This document shows, in pieces, positions 26,174-35,311 of a stretch of DNA of 64,000 bases (position 1 is its first letter; every line of letters begins with the position of its first letter). The notes under the pieces are model-generated. The model did not search any database. It was given only the letters and a program-made list of their open reading frames with translations, and had not been told where the DNA came from. Position numbers and translations under genes: made by a program. Source of the DNA: Roseomonas marmotae (GTDB lineage: Bacteria; Pseudomonadota; Alphaproteobacteria; Acetobacterales; Acetobacteraceae); NCBI RefSeq assembly GCF_017654485.1, contig NZ_CP061091.1:3478501-3542500 (forward strand), read 5' to 3'.

Positions 26174-27154
26174 ATGCGACGTTCCGCCAGGTTCCTGGCC
26201 GCACTGGCCATGCTCGCGCTTGTGTTTGGACCCGCCCTGGCAGAGGCGCGGCCGGGTGGCGGCTTCAGTTCGGGTAGCCGCGGCTCGCGGAGCTTCAGCC
26301 CGCCCCCCGCCACACGCACCATCCCCAATACCACCCCGCGGCCCTTCGACCGCAGCGCCACCCCGCCGACGCGCCCCGCCGCCCCGGCGACGCCAGGCGC
26401 CGCCGCGCCGGCCCGTGGAGGCATGTTCGGTGGCGGCTTCATGGCCGGCATGATGGGCGGCCTGATCGGCGTCGGCCTCGGCGGGCTGCTGTTCGGCAAT
26501 GGGCTGTTCGGTGGCATCAGCGGCTTCGCTGGCATCCTGGGCCTGCTGCTGCAGGTGGCGCTGATCGTCTTCGCGGTTCGCTTCGTGATGAAGCTGATCC
26601 GCAACCGCCAGCAGCCCGCCATGGCCGGCGGCCCGCGCCCGCAGGCCGCCGCTGGTGGTCCTGCCCCGGCCGGCTCCTACGCCCGGCAGATGCAGGACGG
26701 CCGCCCCATGGGTGGCATGGGCGCCGGCGGTGCCCCCGCCGGAGTGCCGGTGCAGGTCGGGCCGGCCGATTTCCAGGCCTTCGAGCGGCTGCTGCGCGAC
26801 ATCAACATCGCCTGGACGCGGCGTGACGAGCCCGCCCTGGCCAGCCTCGCGACGGCCGAGATGGCCAGCTACTTCCGCAGCGACCTGCGCGATCTGGCCG
26901 CCCGCAACTGGCAGAACGAGACCCGCGACGTGAAGCTGGAGCAGGGTGACCTGTCCGAGGCCTGGCGCGAGGGCAATGCCGAATACGCCACTGTCGCCAT
27001 GCGCTTCAGCCTGGTGGATGTGACGCGCGACATGAGCAACGGCGCGGTGGTGGAGGGCGACCCCGAAAGCCGCAAGACGGTGTCCGAGCTCTGGACCTTC
27101 GTGCGCCAGAACGGCGGCGCCTGGCGGCTCTCGGCCATCCAGCAGCCCGGCTGA
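26174..27154 (+). CDS. Tim44-like domain protein
   Basis: 326 residues. A signal-like start (MRRSARFLAALAMLALVFGP) and a Ser/Pro-rich linker lead to a glycine-rich hydrophobic region (GGGFMAGMMGGLIGVGLGG), then one strong transmembrane segment (GFAGILGLLLQVALIVFAV). The C-terminal 130 residues are a Tim44-like domain (FERLLRDINIAWTRRDEPAL). In mitochondria this fold aids protein import; in bacteria its role is unclear. GGAGAG lies five bases before the chosen ATG; two ATGs at 26150-26155 are alternatives. A strong terminator follows. Confidence 0.8.
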   Translation: MRRSARFLAALAMLALVFGPALAEARPGGGFSSGSRGSRSFSPPPATRTIPNTTPRPFDRSATPPTRPAAPATPGAAAPARGGMFGGGFMAGMMGGLIGVGLGGLLFGNGLFGGISGFAGILGLLLQVALIVFAVRFVMKLIRNRQQPAMAGGPRPQAAAGGPAPAGSYARQMQDGRPMGGMGAGGAPAGVPVQVGPADFQAFERLLRDINIAWTRRDEPALASLATAEMASYFRSDLRDLAARNWQNETRDVKLEQGDLSEAWREGNAEYATVAMRFSLVDVTRDMSNGAVVEGDPESRKTVSELWTFVRQNGGAWRLSAIQQPG

Positions 27155-27174
27155 AGCCAGGCACAGAGCTAAAG

Positions 27175-27210
27175 AAAAAGGGACATGGGCCGCCGCCCAT
27201 GTCCCTTTTT
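27175..27210. terminator. Strong intrinsic terminator
   Basis: A perfect 16-base stem AAAAAGGGACATGGGC/GCCCATGTCCCTTTTT with loop CGCC. The T-run ends the Tim44-like transcript; the structure could also act on the other strand. Confidence 0.9.
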
Positions 27211-27293
27211 CGTGCGCGGGTGATTCCGGGATGGGACGGCCCGGCGGCATCGTCTATGCAGAAGGCTACTTCCTGCGCCCTGAGAGACTGCCA

Positions 27294-27677
27294 ATGTCCG
27301 GCTTTTCGGCCCATGACGAATACGAGTTTGGAGATGGCCACTCCGCCGGCCGTCGCTGGGCGGCGATGGCGCTGCGGGCCCTGGCCATCGTCTTCTGGGG
27401 CCTCGTTACCTTCGCCCTGACCTTTGCCGAGCTGGTGGCCGAGGTGGTGGCGCCGCTGCTGCTGATGCTGGGAGGTCTCTGGTGGGCGCTGACGCAGATC
27501 ATCACCGCCCTGCCCGTGCCCCCGGAGATCCAGCCGATGCTGCGATCCTTCCCCACCCAGCTGGTCGCCGCCGGGCATGTGCTGACGCCGACGGGGCTGA
27601 TCGTGCAGGGGCTGTGGCTGCTGGCGGTGGTTGCCGCCTGCCGGACCCTGAACGGGATCATCGCCAAGCAGACCTGA
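27294..27677 (+). CDS. Small membrane protein of unknown function
   Basis: 127 residues with about three hydrophobic segments (AMALRALAIVFWGLVTFALTF; VVAPLLLMLGGLWWALTQII; LIVQGLWLLAVVAAC). I do not recognise a family. The ATG at 27294 is preferred because GAGAG lies about seven bases before it; the frame is open from 27231. The lipid-kinase homologue begins within six bases of its stop, so the two form an operon. Confidence 0.65.
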   Translation: MSGFSAHDEYEFGDGHSAGRRWAAMALRALAIVFWGLVTFALTFAELVAEVVAPLLLMLGGLWWALTQIITALPVPPEIQPMLRSFPTQLVAAGHVLTPTGLIVQGLWLLAVVAACRTLNGIIAKQT

Positions 27678-27682
27678 GCTCC

Positions 27683-28633
27683 TTGGACCGGCTGACGCCC
27701 TTGCGGCTCTGCGTGCTGATCAATGCGGGGGGCGGTTCGGTGCTGGCCCAGGACCCGCAGCCGGCGCTGCGCGAGAGCTTCGCGCGGCACGGGCTGGAGG
27801 CCCATATCCAGATGCTGCCCGGCTCCGAGCTGGAGCAGGCGGCCCGCGCCGCCCTGGAAGAAACCGGCCCCGGCCGCCGCTACGATGCCGTGGTGGCCGG
27901 TGGCGGGGACGGCACCATCGGGCTGGTGGCGGGGATCATGGCCGGCACGGGCCGCGCCTTCGGCGTGCTGCCCCTGGGCACACTGAACCATTTCGCCAGG
28001 GATCTCGGCCTGCCGACGGATATCGACGGCGCGGTGCAGGTCATCGCGGCGCGGCAGCTTCAATCTGTGGATGTGGCGGAGGTGAACGGGCGGGTCTTCG
28101 TCAACAACTCCTCCATCGGCCTCTACCCCACCATGGTGGTCGAACGCGACCGCCAGCGCCGCCGCGCCGGCTGGGGCAAATGGCCGGCCATGGCCCTGGC
28201 CTTCTGCAAGGTTGTGCTGCGCTATCCGCTGCGGCGGGTGCGGGTGCGGGCCAATGGCTGGAACCGGCGCTTCCGCACGCCGCTGATCTTCATCGGCAAC
28301 AATGCCTATGAGATCAGCCTGCCCCATCCGGGCCGGCGCGCCCTGCTGAATGGCGGGCAACTCAGCCTCTTCATCCTGCGCAGCCGCCGCCCCTGGGGGC
28401 TGGCGAGGCTCGCGCTAAGGGCCATAACGGGTCAGCTCAGGCTGGAGCGGGATTTCGAGAGCCACATGGTGACGGAGGCCGAGATCACTTCGCGCTCCGC
28501 CTGGATGCGGGTCTCGGTGGATGGGGAGGTGGCGCCGATGCGCCCGCCCCTGCTCTATCGCATCCGCCCCGGCGCCCTGCGCGTCTTCGCGCCGCTGCGG
28601 GAGCGGGTGGGAGAGGACATCAAAAGCATCTGA
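27683..28633 (+). CDS. Diacylglycerol/lipid kinase family protein (YegS/DgkA-cat type)
   Basis: About 316 residues with the DAGK catalytic fold: an N-terminal VLINAGGGS, the nucleotide-binding AGGGDGTIGLV, and LPLGTLNHFARDLGLP. Such enzymes phosphorylate diacylglycerol, sphingosine-like or related lipids using ATP in the cytoplasm. No ATG fits; TTG at 27683 is the likely start, immediately after the preceding stop, while in-frame TTG 27701 and GTG 27713 are less likely because they cut into the first strand. The C-terminal half has the expected lipid-binding beta-sandwich (FIGNNAYEI). Confidence 0.82.
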   Translation: MDRLTPLRLCVLINAGGGSVLAQDPQPALRESFARHGLEAHIQMLPGSELEQAARAALEETGPGRRYDAVVAGGGDGTIGLVAGIMAGTGRAFGVLPLGTLNHFARDLGLPTDIDGAVQVIAARQLQSVDVAEVNGRVFVNNSSIGLYPTMVVERDRQRRRAGWGKWPAMALAFCKVVLRYPLRRVRVRANGWNRRFRTPLIFIGNNAYEISLPHPGRRALLNGGQLSLFILRSRRPWGLARLALRAITGQLRLERDFESHMVTEAEITSRSAWMRVSVDGEVAPMRPPLLYRIRPGALRVFAPLRERVGEDIKSI

Positions 28634-28748
28634 TCCGCCCGGCCATGGCAGCAGAGAGCAGGCCTTCCGGCGACGGACCCCCGGGGGCGTTCCAGCCAGC
28701 GGAGGCCTCCGGATGGAGGACCGGCGCTGGCCGGAAGGACGCCGGCCG

Positions 28749-28907
28749 TCAGCGATACTGCCAGTCGTTATCCGTCTCCGGCATCTCAGCCACCACATCG
28801 GTCAGCACGATGGAGACAAGCTGGTCCGCCGTGGTGCCCATCGCCGTCGCCTTTTCCTCCAGGCTCTCGGCGATCTCGTCAGGAAGCTCGATCTTCAGTT
28901 CCGTCAT
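28749..28907 (-). CDS. Ribbon-helix-helix (CopG-like) protein, 52 residues
   Basis: A short reading frame starting MTELKIELPDEIAESLEEKA and ending DNDWQYR. The alternating LKIELP strand followed by two helices (EIAESLEEKATAMG, TADQLVSIVLTDVVAEM) is the ribbon-helix-helix DNA-binding pattern of CopG/ParD-type regulators and antitoxins. GGTGGA precedes the ATG. No toxin-like partner lies on either side, so it is an orphan. It sits between the lipid-kinase gene and glcF; the 115 bases after its stop contain nothing I recognise. Confidence 0.7.
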   Translation of the reverse strand: MTELKIELPDEIAESLEEKATAMGTTADQLVSIVLTDVVAEMPETDNDWQYR

Positions 28908-29044
28908 GATTCCACCCGCTTCATTCCACGCACCCGGTCAAAACGCATCCCGCCCCCCCAGGATGCCGGGCCGGCAGCAAAAATTCACGTAAAAAGAATA
29001 ACTTACCCCGAAGAAAGTCGATCCGCTGAAGGACCTCCATGGCC

Positions 29045-30358
29045 TCAGGCTGCCGGCATGCCCGCCGGGCGCGGCCCGCCGGCCATCCAGTCCAGCAGTT
29101 CCACCGTATGCACCGCCGGCATCCCATCCTCGCCGCCCAGCTGGGTCAGGCAGCCGATATTGCCGCTGGCCACCATCGACGCGCCGGTGCGGCGCAGATT
29201 CTCCAGCTTGCGCTCCCGCAGCTGGCCGGCGATGGCGGGCTGCATCAGGTTGTAAGTGCCGGCGCTGCCGCAGCAGAGATGCGCCTCCGCCGGCTCCCGC
29301 AGCGTGAAGCCGGCGCGGGCCAGCAGCTGCTTCGGCGCGGCGGTGATCTTCTGGCCATGCTGCAGGCTGCAGGCGGCGTGATAGGCCACCTCCAGCCCCG
29401 GCGCCGGGCGGCTGGGCTGGTAGCCGAATTCCAGCAGGACCTCGGAGATATCCCTGGCCCTGGCGGAGACGACGGCCGCCTTTTCCGCCAGTTCCGGCGC
29501 CTCCGTACGGAACATGAAGCCGTAGTCCTTGACGGTGGTGCCGCAGCCCGAGGCGTTGATGACGATGGCATCCAGCCCCTCGCCCTCGATCTCCCGCGTC
29601 CAGGCCTCGATATTGGCGCGGGCCAGCGCCATGGCGGGGTCGTGCTGGCCCATGTGGTGGTTCAGCGCGCCGCAGCAGCCCTGCTCCGCCGTCACCACCA
29701 CCTCGATTCCCATGCGGGTCAGCAGGCGGATGGTGGCGGCATTGATGGAAGGCGCCAGGACCTTCTGCGCACAGCCCGTCAGCAGCGCCACGCGGCCGCG
29801 CCGGGTCCCTTCGGCGGGGTGGATCTGCGGGCGCGGGGTCCCGGCGGCCGGTGGCAGGCTGGTGGGGGCCAGGGCGAGCATGGCCCGCAGGCGCTGCGCC
29901 GTCATGGAGGCGCCGGGGATCAGCCCGCGCAGCGGCCGCGCCAGCGAGGCGCCCCGGAGCGCCAGCCGGAAGCGGCCGGGATAGGGCAGCAGCATGCCCA
30001 GCGCCCGGCGCAGCATCCGCTCCGGCCAGGGGCGGGTATAGGTCTGCTCGATATAGGTCCGGGCATGGTCGACCAGGTGCATGTAGTGCACGCCCGAGGG
30101 GCAGGTCGTCATGCAGGAAAGGCAGGAGAGGCAGCGGTCCACATGCTTCACCACCTCGGGGGTGGCGGGCTTGCCGCCTTCCAGCATGTCCTTGATCAGG
30201 TAGATGCGGCCGCGCGGGCTGTCCAGCTCATCGCCCAGCAGCACGAAGGTCGGGCAGGTGGCGGTGCAGAAGCCGCAATGGACGCAGCTCCGCAGGATGG
30301 CATTGGACTCCCGCGTATCCGGGTCCCTGAGCTGCTCGGGGCTGAAGCTGGTCTGCAT
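29045..30358 (-). CDS. glcF: Glycolate oxidase iron-sulfur subunit
   Basis: 437 residues. Two [4Fe-4S] motifs near the N-terminus: CVHCGFCTATCP (Cys25, 28, 31, 35) and CLSCLSCMTTCP (Cys76, 79, 82, 86). Two CCG-type domains follow (EQGCCGALNHH and HLCCGSAGTYN). It passes electrons from GlcD/GlcE to the membrane quinone pool during glycolate oxidation to glyoxylate. The start MQTSFSPEQL has GAGGAG ten bases upstream; the open frame extends further without similarity. It lies 318 bases beyond glcE on the same strand. Confidence 0.94.
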   Translation of the reverse strand: MQTSFSPEQLRDPDTRESNAILRSCVHCGFCTATCPTFVLLGDELDSPRGRIYLIKDMLEGGKPATPEVVKHVDRCLSCLSCMTTCPSGVHYMHLVDHARTYIEQTYTRPWPERMLRRALGMLLPYPGRFRLALRGASLARPLRGLIPGASMTAQRLRAMLALAPTSLPPAAGTPRPQIHPAEGTRRGRVALLTGCAQKVLAPSINAATIRLLTRMGIEVVVTAEQGCCGALNHHMGQHDPAMALARANIEAWTREIEGEGLDAIVINASGCGTTVKDYGFMFRTEAPELAEKAAVVSARARDISEVLLEFGYQPSRPAPGLEVAYHAACSLQHGQKITAAPKQLLARAGFTLREPAEAHLCCGSAGTYNLMQPAIAGQLRERKLENLRRTGASMVASGNIGCLTQLGGEDGMPAVHTVELLDWMAGGPRPAGMPAA

Positions 30359-30676
30359 CCTCTGGCGTCTCCTCTGCCCGATAGCCTGAGGGCCCGCGTG
30401 GCGCCGCGCAAGTCCGGGCACATGCCCCGGCGCCGCCACGATCCCGCCCCACCAGGGCCGCGGGAGGCCCGCAACCTCCGCCCTCGCCGCAGCCACGGCA
30501 GGCGCCCCGCCGGGCCGGCCACCGCCCCCGTCCTTCCCCCAGAGGTACGGTGGCTGGCGACCCTGCGGGGCCATTTCCGCGCTTAACCTTTCCGCAGAGC
30601 CTCTGGCCGCAGAATGGGCGGGCCGCAGGAAAGATCCCCGCCATGTCCGCCCAGCCCGCCGCCACCGGCTGAAGCC
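30359..30676. other. 318-base gap between glcE and glcF
   Basis: Open frames here on both strands lack family resemblance, and their composition (Arg/Pro/Gly-rich) is that of chance frames in GC-rich DNA. I see no convincing hairpin or promoter. The gap is longer than usual for this operon, so glcF may have its own promoter or a small gene may have been lost. Confidence 0.4.
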
Positions 30677-31879
30677 TCAGCCGCCCGCGCGCATCCGGCC
30701 AGGGTTCAGCACACCGGCCGGGTCCATGGCCGCCTTCACCCGCGCGGCGATGGCGGCCAGCGGCGCCGGCTCCTCCGGCAGCACCGCCACGCTGGCCCGC
30801 AGCGCATCCGGCGCGCGGAAGAGCATGAAGGTGCCGCCCGCCCCGGCGGCGGCGCGCATCACCGCTGCATGGGCGGCCTCGGTGGCGGGCCCGGCGGCCC
30901 AGATCAGCCCGCCGCCCCAGTCCAGCAGCAACCGGGCGCCGAAAGCGGCACGAAGCGCCTCCGCCACCGCCGCCCCCGCCCTGGGCCGGACCGAGAGGCG
31001 CCAGACCGCCTCATGCTCCGCCACCGGCCCCAGCGGGCCTGCGTCGCGCACCTCCTGCCAGAGCGTGGCCGAAGCCTCTCCCTCCAGCAGGCGCAGCGGC
31101 CCGAAACCGCCGAGCAGCCCGCGCAGGGCGCTGCCGCGATGGGGCAGGAACTCGGAGAAATCCTCCAGCCGCAGCAGGGCCGTGGGGCCGGAGAGGCCCC
31201 GCGCCGCGTCACCCTCCGGCAGGAGCGCCGCCCCGGTGACACCGAAGGGGCTGCCCAGCCCGGCCGCCAGCACCGCCACGCCGCGCCCCAGCGACTCGAC
31301 CGATATGGCCAAGGTCACCGCCGCCTCGGCGCGCGGCAGCACCTTCAGGGTGATCTCGGTCAGGATGCCCAGCGTGCCATGGCTGCCCGCCAGCAGCTTG
31401 CGCAGGTCCAGACCCGTGACATCCTTGTGCACCCGCCCGCCGGAGCGGATGACCTCCGCATGGCCGGTGACGGCGCGCACCCCCAGCACATGGTCCCGCG
31501 TGGCGCCGCTCGCGAAGATGCGGCGCGGGCCGGTCAGGTTGGTGGCGACGATACCGCCGAGCGTCGCCGGCGCCGTGCCGCCCATCAGCCGGGAGACATC
31601 GGGCGGCTCGCCGATCAGCATCTGCCCGTGCTCGGCCAGCGCGGCCTCGATCTCCGGGATCGGCGTGCCCGCGCGGGCGGAGAGCACCATCTCCGCCGGC
31701 CTGTAGAGGGTGATGCCCGTCAGCCCGCGGGTGGAGAGGCCACGTGCCGCCTGCACCGGGCGCAGGCTGGCGCGCTTGGTGCCATGGCCCTCCACCGCCA
31801 GGGGCGCGCGCTCCGCCACGGCCGCGCGCACCGCCTCGACCACGCCCGCCTCGTCGGGCGGGACATAGAAGCCGCTCAT
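30677..31879 (-). CDS. glcE: Glycolate oxidase FAD-binding subunit
   Basis: 400-residue FAD-linked subunit of the glycolate oxidase complex. The PCMH-type FAD fold is shown by AVEGHGTKR and MGGTAPATLGGIVATNLTGPRR, and GLDLRKLLAGSHGTLGILTEITLKVLP is a typical GlcE/GlcD segment. It partners GlcD and GlcF at the membrane. Its ATG overlaps the glcD stop by four bases (ATGA). Confidence 0.94.
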   Translation of the reverse strand: MSGFYVPPDEAGVVEAVRAAVAERAPLAVEGHGTKRASLRPVQAARGLSTRGLTGITLYRPAEMVLSARAGTPIPEIEAALAEHGQMLIGEPPDVSRLMGGTAPATLGGIVATNLTGPRRIFASGATRDHVLGVRAVTGHAEVIRSGGRVHKDVTGLDLRKLLAGSHGTLGILTEITLKVLPRAEAAVTLAISVESLGRGVAVLAAGLGSPFGVTGAALLPEGDAARGLSGPTALLRLEDFSEFLPHRGSALRGLLGGFGPLRLLEGEASATLWQEVRDAGPLGPVAEHEAVWRLSVRPRAGAAVAEALRAAFGARLLLDWGGGLIWAAGPATEAAHAAVMRAAAGAGGTFMLFRAPDALRASVAVLPEEPAPLAAIAARVKAAMDPAGVLNPGRMRAGG

Positions 31880-33327
31880 CGTGCCAGAGCCGGGTTGCCG
31901 GCGAGCGGGAAGACCTTGGCGGGATTGAGCAGCCAGGCCGGGTCGAAGGCGGATTTGATGCGGCGCTGCTGCGCCAGCTCATGTGGCTGGAACTGCACAT
32001 CCATCAGGTCGCGCTTCTCGACACCCACGCCATGCTCGCCGGTCAGGCAGCCGCCGACCTCGACGCAGAGCCTCAGGATATCCGCGCCGAAAGCCTCGGC
32101 CTTGCGGAAGCTCTCGGGGTCGTTGGCGTCGAACATGATCAGCGGGTGCAGATTGCCGTCCCCGGCATGGAAGATATTGGCCACTTTCAGCCCGTAGGAA
32201 TCCGACATCTCCTGCATCCGCCGCAGCACATTCGGCAGCTCCCCGGTGGGGATGGTGCCGTCCATGCACATATAGTCCGGGCTGATGCGGCCGACGGCGC
32301 CGAAAGCCCCCTTGCGGCCCTTCCAGATGGCCAGGGATTCCTCCGCCGTCTCCGCCACCCGCATGGAAATCGGGTCGAAGCGCGCGCAGATCTCCTTCAG
32401 CTTCGCCAGCAGGAAATCCTGCTCGGCGGTATTGCCCTCCACCTCGATGATCAGCATGGCCTCGGCATCCAGCGGATAGCCGGCATGGGCGAAGGCCTCG
32501 CAGGCATGGATGGCGGGCCTGTCCATGAATTCCAACGCGACGGGGATGATGCCGCTGGAGATGATGGCATCCACCACCTGCCCCGCCACCTCGTTGCTGC
32601 GGAAGGCCGCCAGCATGGCGCGCGCGCCCTCGGCCGCGCGCAGAATGCGTACCGTCACCTCCGTGACGATGCCAAGCTGCCCCTCGCTGCCGGTGATCAG
32701 TCCCAGCCAGTCATAGCCTGCGGAATCGAGATAGGCCCCGCCAATCTCCAGCACCTCGCCCTCGATGGTGACGAGCTTCACGCCGAGGAGGTTGTTGGCG
32801 GTGACACCGTATTTCAGGCAATGCGCCCCGCCCGAATTCATCATGACATTGCCGCCGATCATGCAGGCGAGCTGCGAGGAGGGATCGGGCGCGTAGAAGA
32901 ACCCTTCCCCCGCCACCGCCTGGGTGATGCCGATATTCGTCACCCCCGCCTGCACCACCGCGAAACGGTCCTCGTAGTCGATCTCCAGGATGCAGTTCAT
33001 CCGCATCAGCCCGATGACCACGCCATCCTCCAGCGGCAGCGCGCCGCCGGAGAGGCTGGTGCCGGCGCCTCGCGGGACGATGCGGATGTTGTTGGCGTGG
33101 CAGTAGCGCATCACCGCCGCCACCTGCTCCGTCGTCTCGGGCAGCACCACGGCCAGGGGCGGCTGCCGGTAGGCGGAGAGGCCGTCGGTCTCATAGGGTT
33201 TCAGGCGGATGGGGTCGCCAATCACGCCTTCGCCGCGCGGGCCGGGGGGGACGATGGCCCGCAGGGCGTCCAGGATCTCAGCGCGGCGCGCCAGCACCGC
33301 CCGGTCGGGCGCGGGCAATTCGATCAT
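31876..33327 (-). CDS. glcD: Glycolate oxidase catalytic subunit
   Basis: 483-residue FAD-dependent 2-hydroxyacid dehydrogenase. PRGAGTSLSGGALPL is the FAD pyrophosphate site, IGGNVMMNSGGAHCLKYG and GSEGQLGIVTEVTVRIL are family signatures, and the C-terminal HAGDGNLHP and LTGEHGVGVEKR carry metal and substrate residues. It oxidises glycolate, and often D-lactate, to the 2-oxoacid. The start MIELPAPDR is chosen by alignment; 24 upstream codons in frame are spurious. It is the first gene of glcDEF; no glcC regulator is nearby. Confidence 0.95.
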   Translation of the reverse strand: MIELPAPDRAVLARRAEILDALRAIVPPGPRGEGVIGDPIRLKPYETDGLSAYRQPPLAVVLPETTEQVAAVMRYCHANNIRIVPRGAGTSLSGGALPLEDGVVIGLMRMNCILEIDYEDRFAVVQAGVTNIGITQAVAGEGFFYAPDPSSQLACMIGGNVMMNSGGAHCLKYGVTANNLLGVKLVTIEGEVLEIGGAYLDSAGYDWLGLITGSEGQLGIVTEVTVRILRAAEGARAMLAAFRSNEVAGQVVDAIISSGIIPVALEFMDRPAIHACEAFAHAGYPLDAEAMLIIEVEGNTAEQDFLLAKLKEICARFDPISMRVAETAEESLAIWKGRKGAFGAVGRISPDYMCMDGTIPTGELPNVLRRMQEMSDSYGLKVANIFHAGDGNLHPLIMFDANDPESFRKAEAFGADILRLCVEVGGCLTGEHGVGVEKRDLMDVQFQPHELAQQRRIKSAFDPAWLLNPAKVFPLAGNPALAR

Positions 33328-33397
33328 CGGACGTCCATCTTCCGTTCTCCCTGGCGGGAAGATGGCGCCAGGCCAGGGGCCAGGCAAGCGCGCACGC

Positions 33398-33436
33398 AAA
33401 AAGGGCGCCGCGGGGAAGCCCCGAGGCGCCTTTTTT
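33398..33436. terminator. Bidirectional intrinsic terminator between glcD and rpmJ
   Basis: AAAAAGGGCGCC and GGCGCCTTTTTT form the outer arms, with GCGGGG/CCCCGA closing a short AAG loop. On the minus strand it follows rpmJ and ends in a T-run. It also lies upstream of glcD. Confidence 0.8.
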
Positions 33437-33445
33437 GCCGAAGAT

Positions 33446-33470
33446 TTCCACCCGCACAGGGCGGGTGGAA
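33446..33470 (-). terminator. Second hairpin after rpmJ
   Basis: A perfect ten-base stem TTCCACCCGC-ACAGG-GCGGGTGGAA lies seven bases past the rpmJ stop, before the T-run terminator. It may stabilise the 3' end of the rpmJ message. Confidence 0.5.
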
Positions 33471-33477
33471 CCCTGGT

Positions 33478-33603
33478 TCAGCCCTGGCGGGCCTTCATCC
33501 GGGGGTTCTTCTTGTTCAGCACGTACAAGCGGCCGCGGCGGCGGACCACCACGCAGTTCTTGTCGCGCGTCTTGGCGGACTTCAAGCTGTTACGGATCTT
33601 CAT
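33478..33603 (-). CDS. rpmJ: 50S ribosomal protein L36 (zinc-independent form)
   Basis: 41 residues, [16 protein letters not shown]...[17 protein letters not shown]...KARQG. The SLKSAK insertion and the near absence of cysteines (a single Cys at position 17) mark the form of L36 without the zinc ribbon, which is the usual one in alphaproteobacteria. It is a monocistronic minus-strand gene with two hairpins after it. Confidence 0.96.
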   Translation of the reverse strand: MKIRNSLKSAKTRDKNCVVVRRRGRLYVLNKKNPRMKARQG

Positions 33604-33632
33604 GGCCAACCTCGGTCGCGAGGGGGCCGCCT

Positions 33633-34595
33633 TTACGGGCTGGCGGGACGGGAGTCAACCATTCGCGACCCGGTTCCTGCCCCGCCCGCCGCGATCGCCT
33701 CACCGATCACCGGCGCCAGGCTGCGGAACTCGGCGGCGCGGGGGGAGCGCGCGCGCCAGGCGAGGCCCAGGCTGCGGCCCGTCACCTGCCCCGCCGGCGC
33801 CTCCACGGGCCGCAGTACCACGGAAGTTCCAGCCAGCACACCTCCCGTCACGGCGAGGCGCGGCAGCAGCGTCACGCCCAGGCCCCCCGCCACCATCTGC
33901 ACCAGCGTATGCAGGCTGGTGGCCGCGAAGGCATCGCCTCCCGCCCCCGGCAGACCGCAGGCGGAGAGTGCCTGATCCCGCAGGCAATGCCCGTCCTCCA
34001 GCAGCAGCAGCCGCTCGCCGCCCAGGGCGGAGAGGGGGACCTGGGCATGTTCCAGCAGCCGGTGCTCCTGCGGCAGGGCCGCCATGAAGGGGTCCTCGGC
34101 GATTCGCAGCGTCTCCAGCTCCGGCAGGGCGGCCGGCAGCGCCAGCAGGAGCAGGTCCAGCCGGCCACCCTGGAGGTCCTCGGCCAGCCGGTCGGTCAGG
34201 TCCTCCCGCAGCCAGAGCCGCAGCCGCGGGAAGGCACGGCGCAGCGCCGGCATCAGCCGGGGCAGCAGGAAGGGACCGATGGTCGGGATGATGCCGAGCC
34301 GCAGCGGCCCGGTCAGCGGGTCCCGCGCCGCCCCCGCCGTCTCCGCCACCGCCGAGAGTGCGGAGAGCGCCGCCCGCGCCCGGCCCACCAGTTCCAGCCC
34401 CAGCGGCGTGAAGACCGGGCGCTTGGCCGGCCCCCGCTCCAGGATCGCCGCATCGAGCTGACGCTCCAGGGCGATGATGCCGGCGGAAAGGGTGGATTGC
34501 GTGACGGCGCAGGCAGTCGCCGCGCGGCCGAAATGGCCGAGATCGGCCAATGCCACGAGGTAGCGGAGCTGCTGTGGGCTGGGGAGCGGCGTCAT
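33633..34595 (-). CDS. oxyR: Hydrogen peroxide-sensing LysR-type regulator OxyR
   Basis: 320 residues with an N-terminal winged helix-turn-helix ([22 protein letters not shown]) and an effector domain. [13 protein letters not shown] gives Cys204 and Cys213, with the same nine-residue spacing as E. coli OxyR Cys199/Cys208, so redox sensing by disulfide formation is expected. It is transcribed divergently from ahpC-ahpD, its classic targets, across a 128-base region with an inverted repeat overlapping its own start region. Confidence 0.93.
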   Translation of the reverse strand: MTPLPSPQQLRYLVALADLGHFGRAATACAVTQSTLSAGIIALERQLDAAILERGPAKRPVFTPLGLELVGRARAALSALSAVAETAGAARDPLTGPLRLGIIPTIGPFLLPRLMPALRRAFPRLRLWLREDLTDRLAEDLQGGRLDLLLLALPAALPELETLRIAEDPFMAALPQEHRLLEHAQVPLSALGGERLLLLEDGHCLRDQALSACGLPGAGGDAFAATSLHTLVQMVAGGLGVTLLPRLAVTGGVLAGTSVVLRPVEAPAGQVTGRSLGLAWRARSPRAAEFRSLAPVIGEAIAAGGAGTGSRMVDSRPASP

Positions 34596-34603
34596 CGATC
34601 AAG

Positions 34604-34633
34604 CCAATGGTTTTGTCGAAAACTATTCATTGG
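34604..34633. promoter_or_regulatory. Candidate OxyR operator between oxyR and ahpC
   Basis: CCAATG (34604-34609) and CATTGG (34628-34633) form an inverted repeat around an AT-rich core that contains CTAT, the complement of the ATAG half-site of OxyR operators. Being nine bases upstream of the oxyR start it could serve both autoregulation and ahpC activation. Confidence 0.4.
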
Positions 34634-34723
34634 CACATGTGTGCAGCGCACACCATAACAGCAAGGCCGGTAGAAAAGCTTCGACTTGGCTGCCGCCTGG
34701 CTCAACAACTCGGGGATCTCTGC

Positions 34724-35296
34724 ATGCTGACCGTGGGTGACAAGTTTCCGTCCTTCAAGCTGACCGCCGTCAAGGGTGGCCCGGAGGGCCTGGAAGGCCC
34801 GGGCAAGTCCTTCACCGAGATCTCCAACGAGTCCGATGCCGGCAAGTGGAAGATCGTCTTCTTCTGGCCGAAGGATTTCACCTTCATCTGCCCGACCGAG
34901 ATCGCGGCCTTCGGCAAGCTGAAGGGCGAGTTCGAGGACCGTGACGCGGTGGTCTACGGCGCCTCCACGGACAGCGAGTTCGTGCACCTGAACTGGCGCG
35001 TCTACAACAAGGACATCAACGACCTGCCGATCGCCATGCTGGCGGACACCAAGCGCGAGCTGTCCACCGCGCTCGGCATCCTCGACAAGAACGAGGGCGT
35101 GGCCCTGCGCGCCACCTTCATCGTCGACCCCGAGGGCACGATCCAGTGGGCCTCGGTGAACGGCCTGAACGTCGGCCGCAACCCGCAGGAAGTGCTGCGC
35201 GTGCTGGACGCGCTGCAGACGGACGAGCTCTGCCCCTGCAACTGGAACAAGGGCACTGAGACCCTGAAGCCGGAAGAGCTGTTCCAGGCCGCCTGA
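34724..35296 (+). CDS. ahpC: Alkyl hydroperoxide reductase peroxiredoxin AhpC
   Basis: 190-residue 2-Cys peroxiredoxin reducing H2O2, organic peroxides and peroxynitrite. Peroxidatic Cys56 lies in FTFICPTE; resolving cysteines are Cys170 and Cys172 in DELCPCNW, the mycobacterial-type pattern that goes with AhpD rather than AhpF. The start [10 protein letters not shown] is chosen over in-frame upstream codons that overlap the operator region. ahpD follows after 160 bases with two hairpins between. Confidence 0.96.
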   Translation: MLTVGDKFPSFKLTAVKGGPEGLEGPGKSFTEISNESDAGKWKIVFFWPKDFTFICPTEIAAFGKLKGEFEDRDAVVYGASTDSEFVHLNWRVYNKDINDLPIAMLADTKRELSTALGILDKNEGVALRATFIVDPEGTIQWASVNGLNVGRNPQEVLRVLDALQTDELCPCNWNKGTETLKPEELFQAA

Positions 35297-35311
35297 TCCA
35301 GGTCCGGCTGC

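Noticed and set aside
30228..30665. Minus-strand frame in the glcE-glcF gap
   Set aside because: Cys/Gly/Arg-rich, runs into glcF in another frame, no ribosome-binding site.
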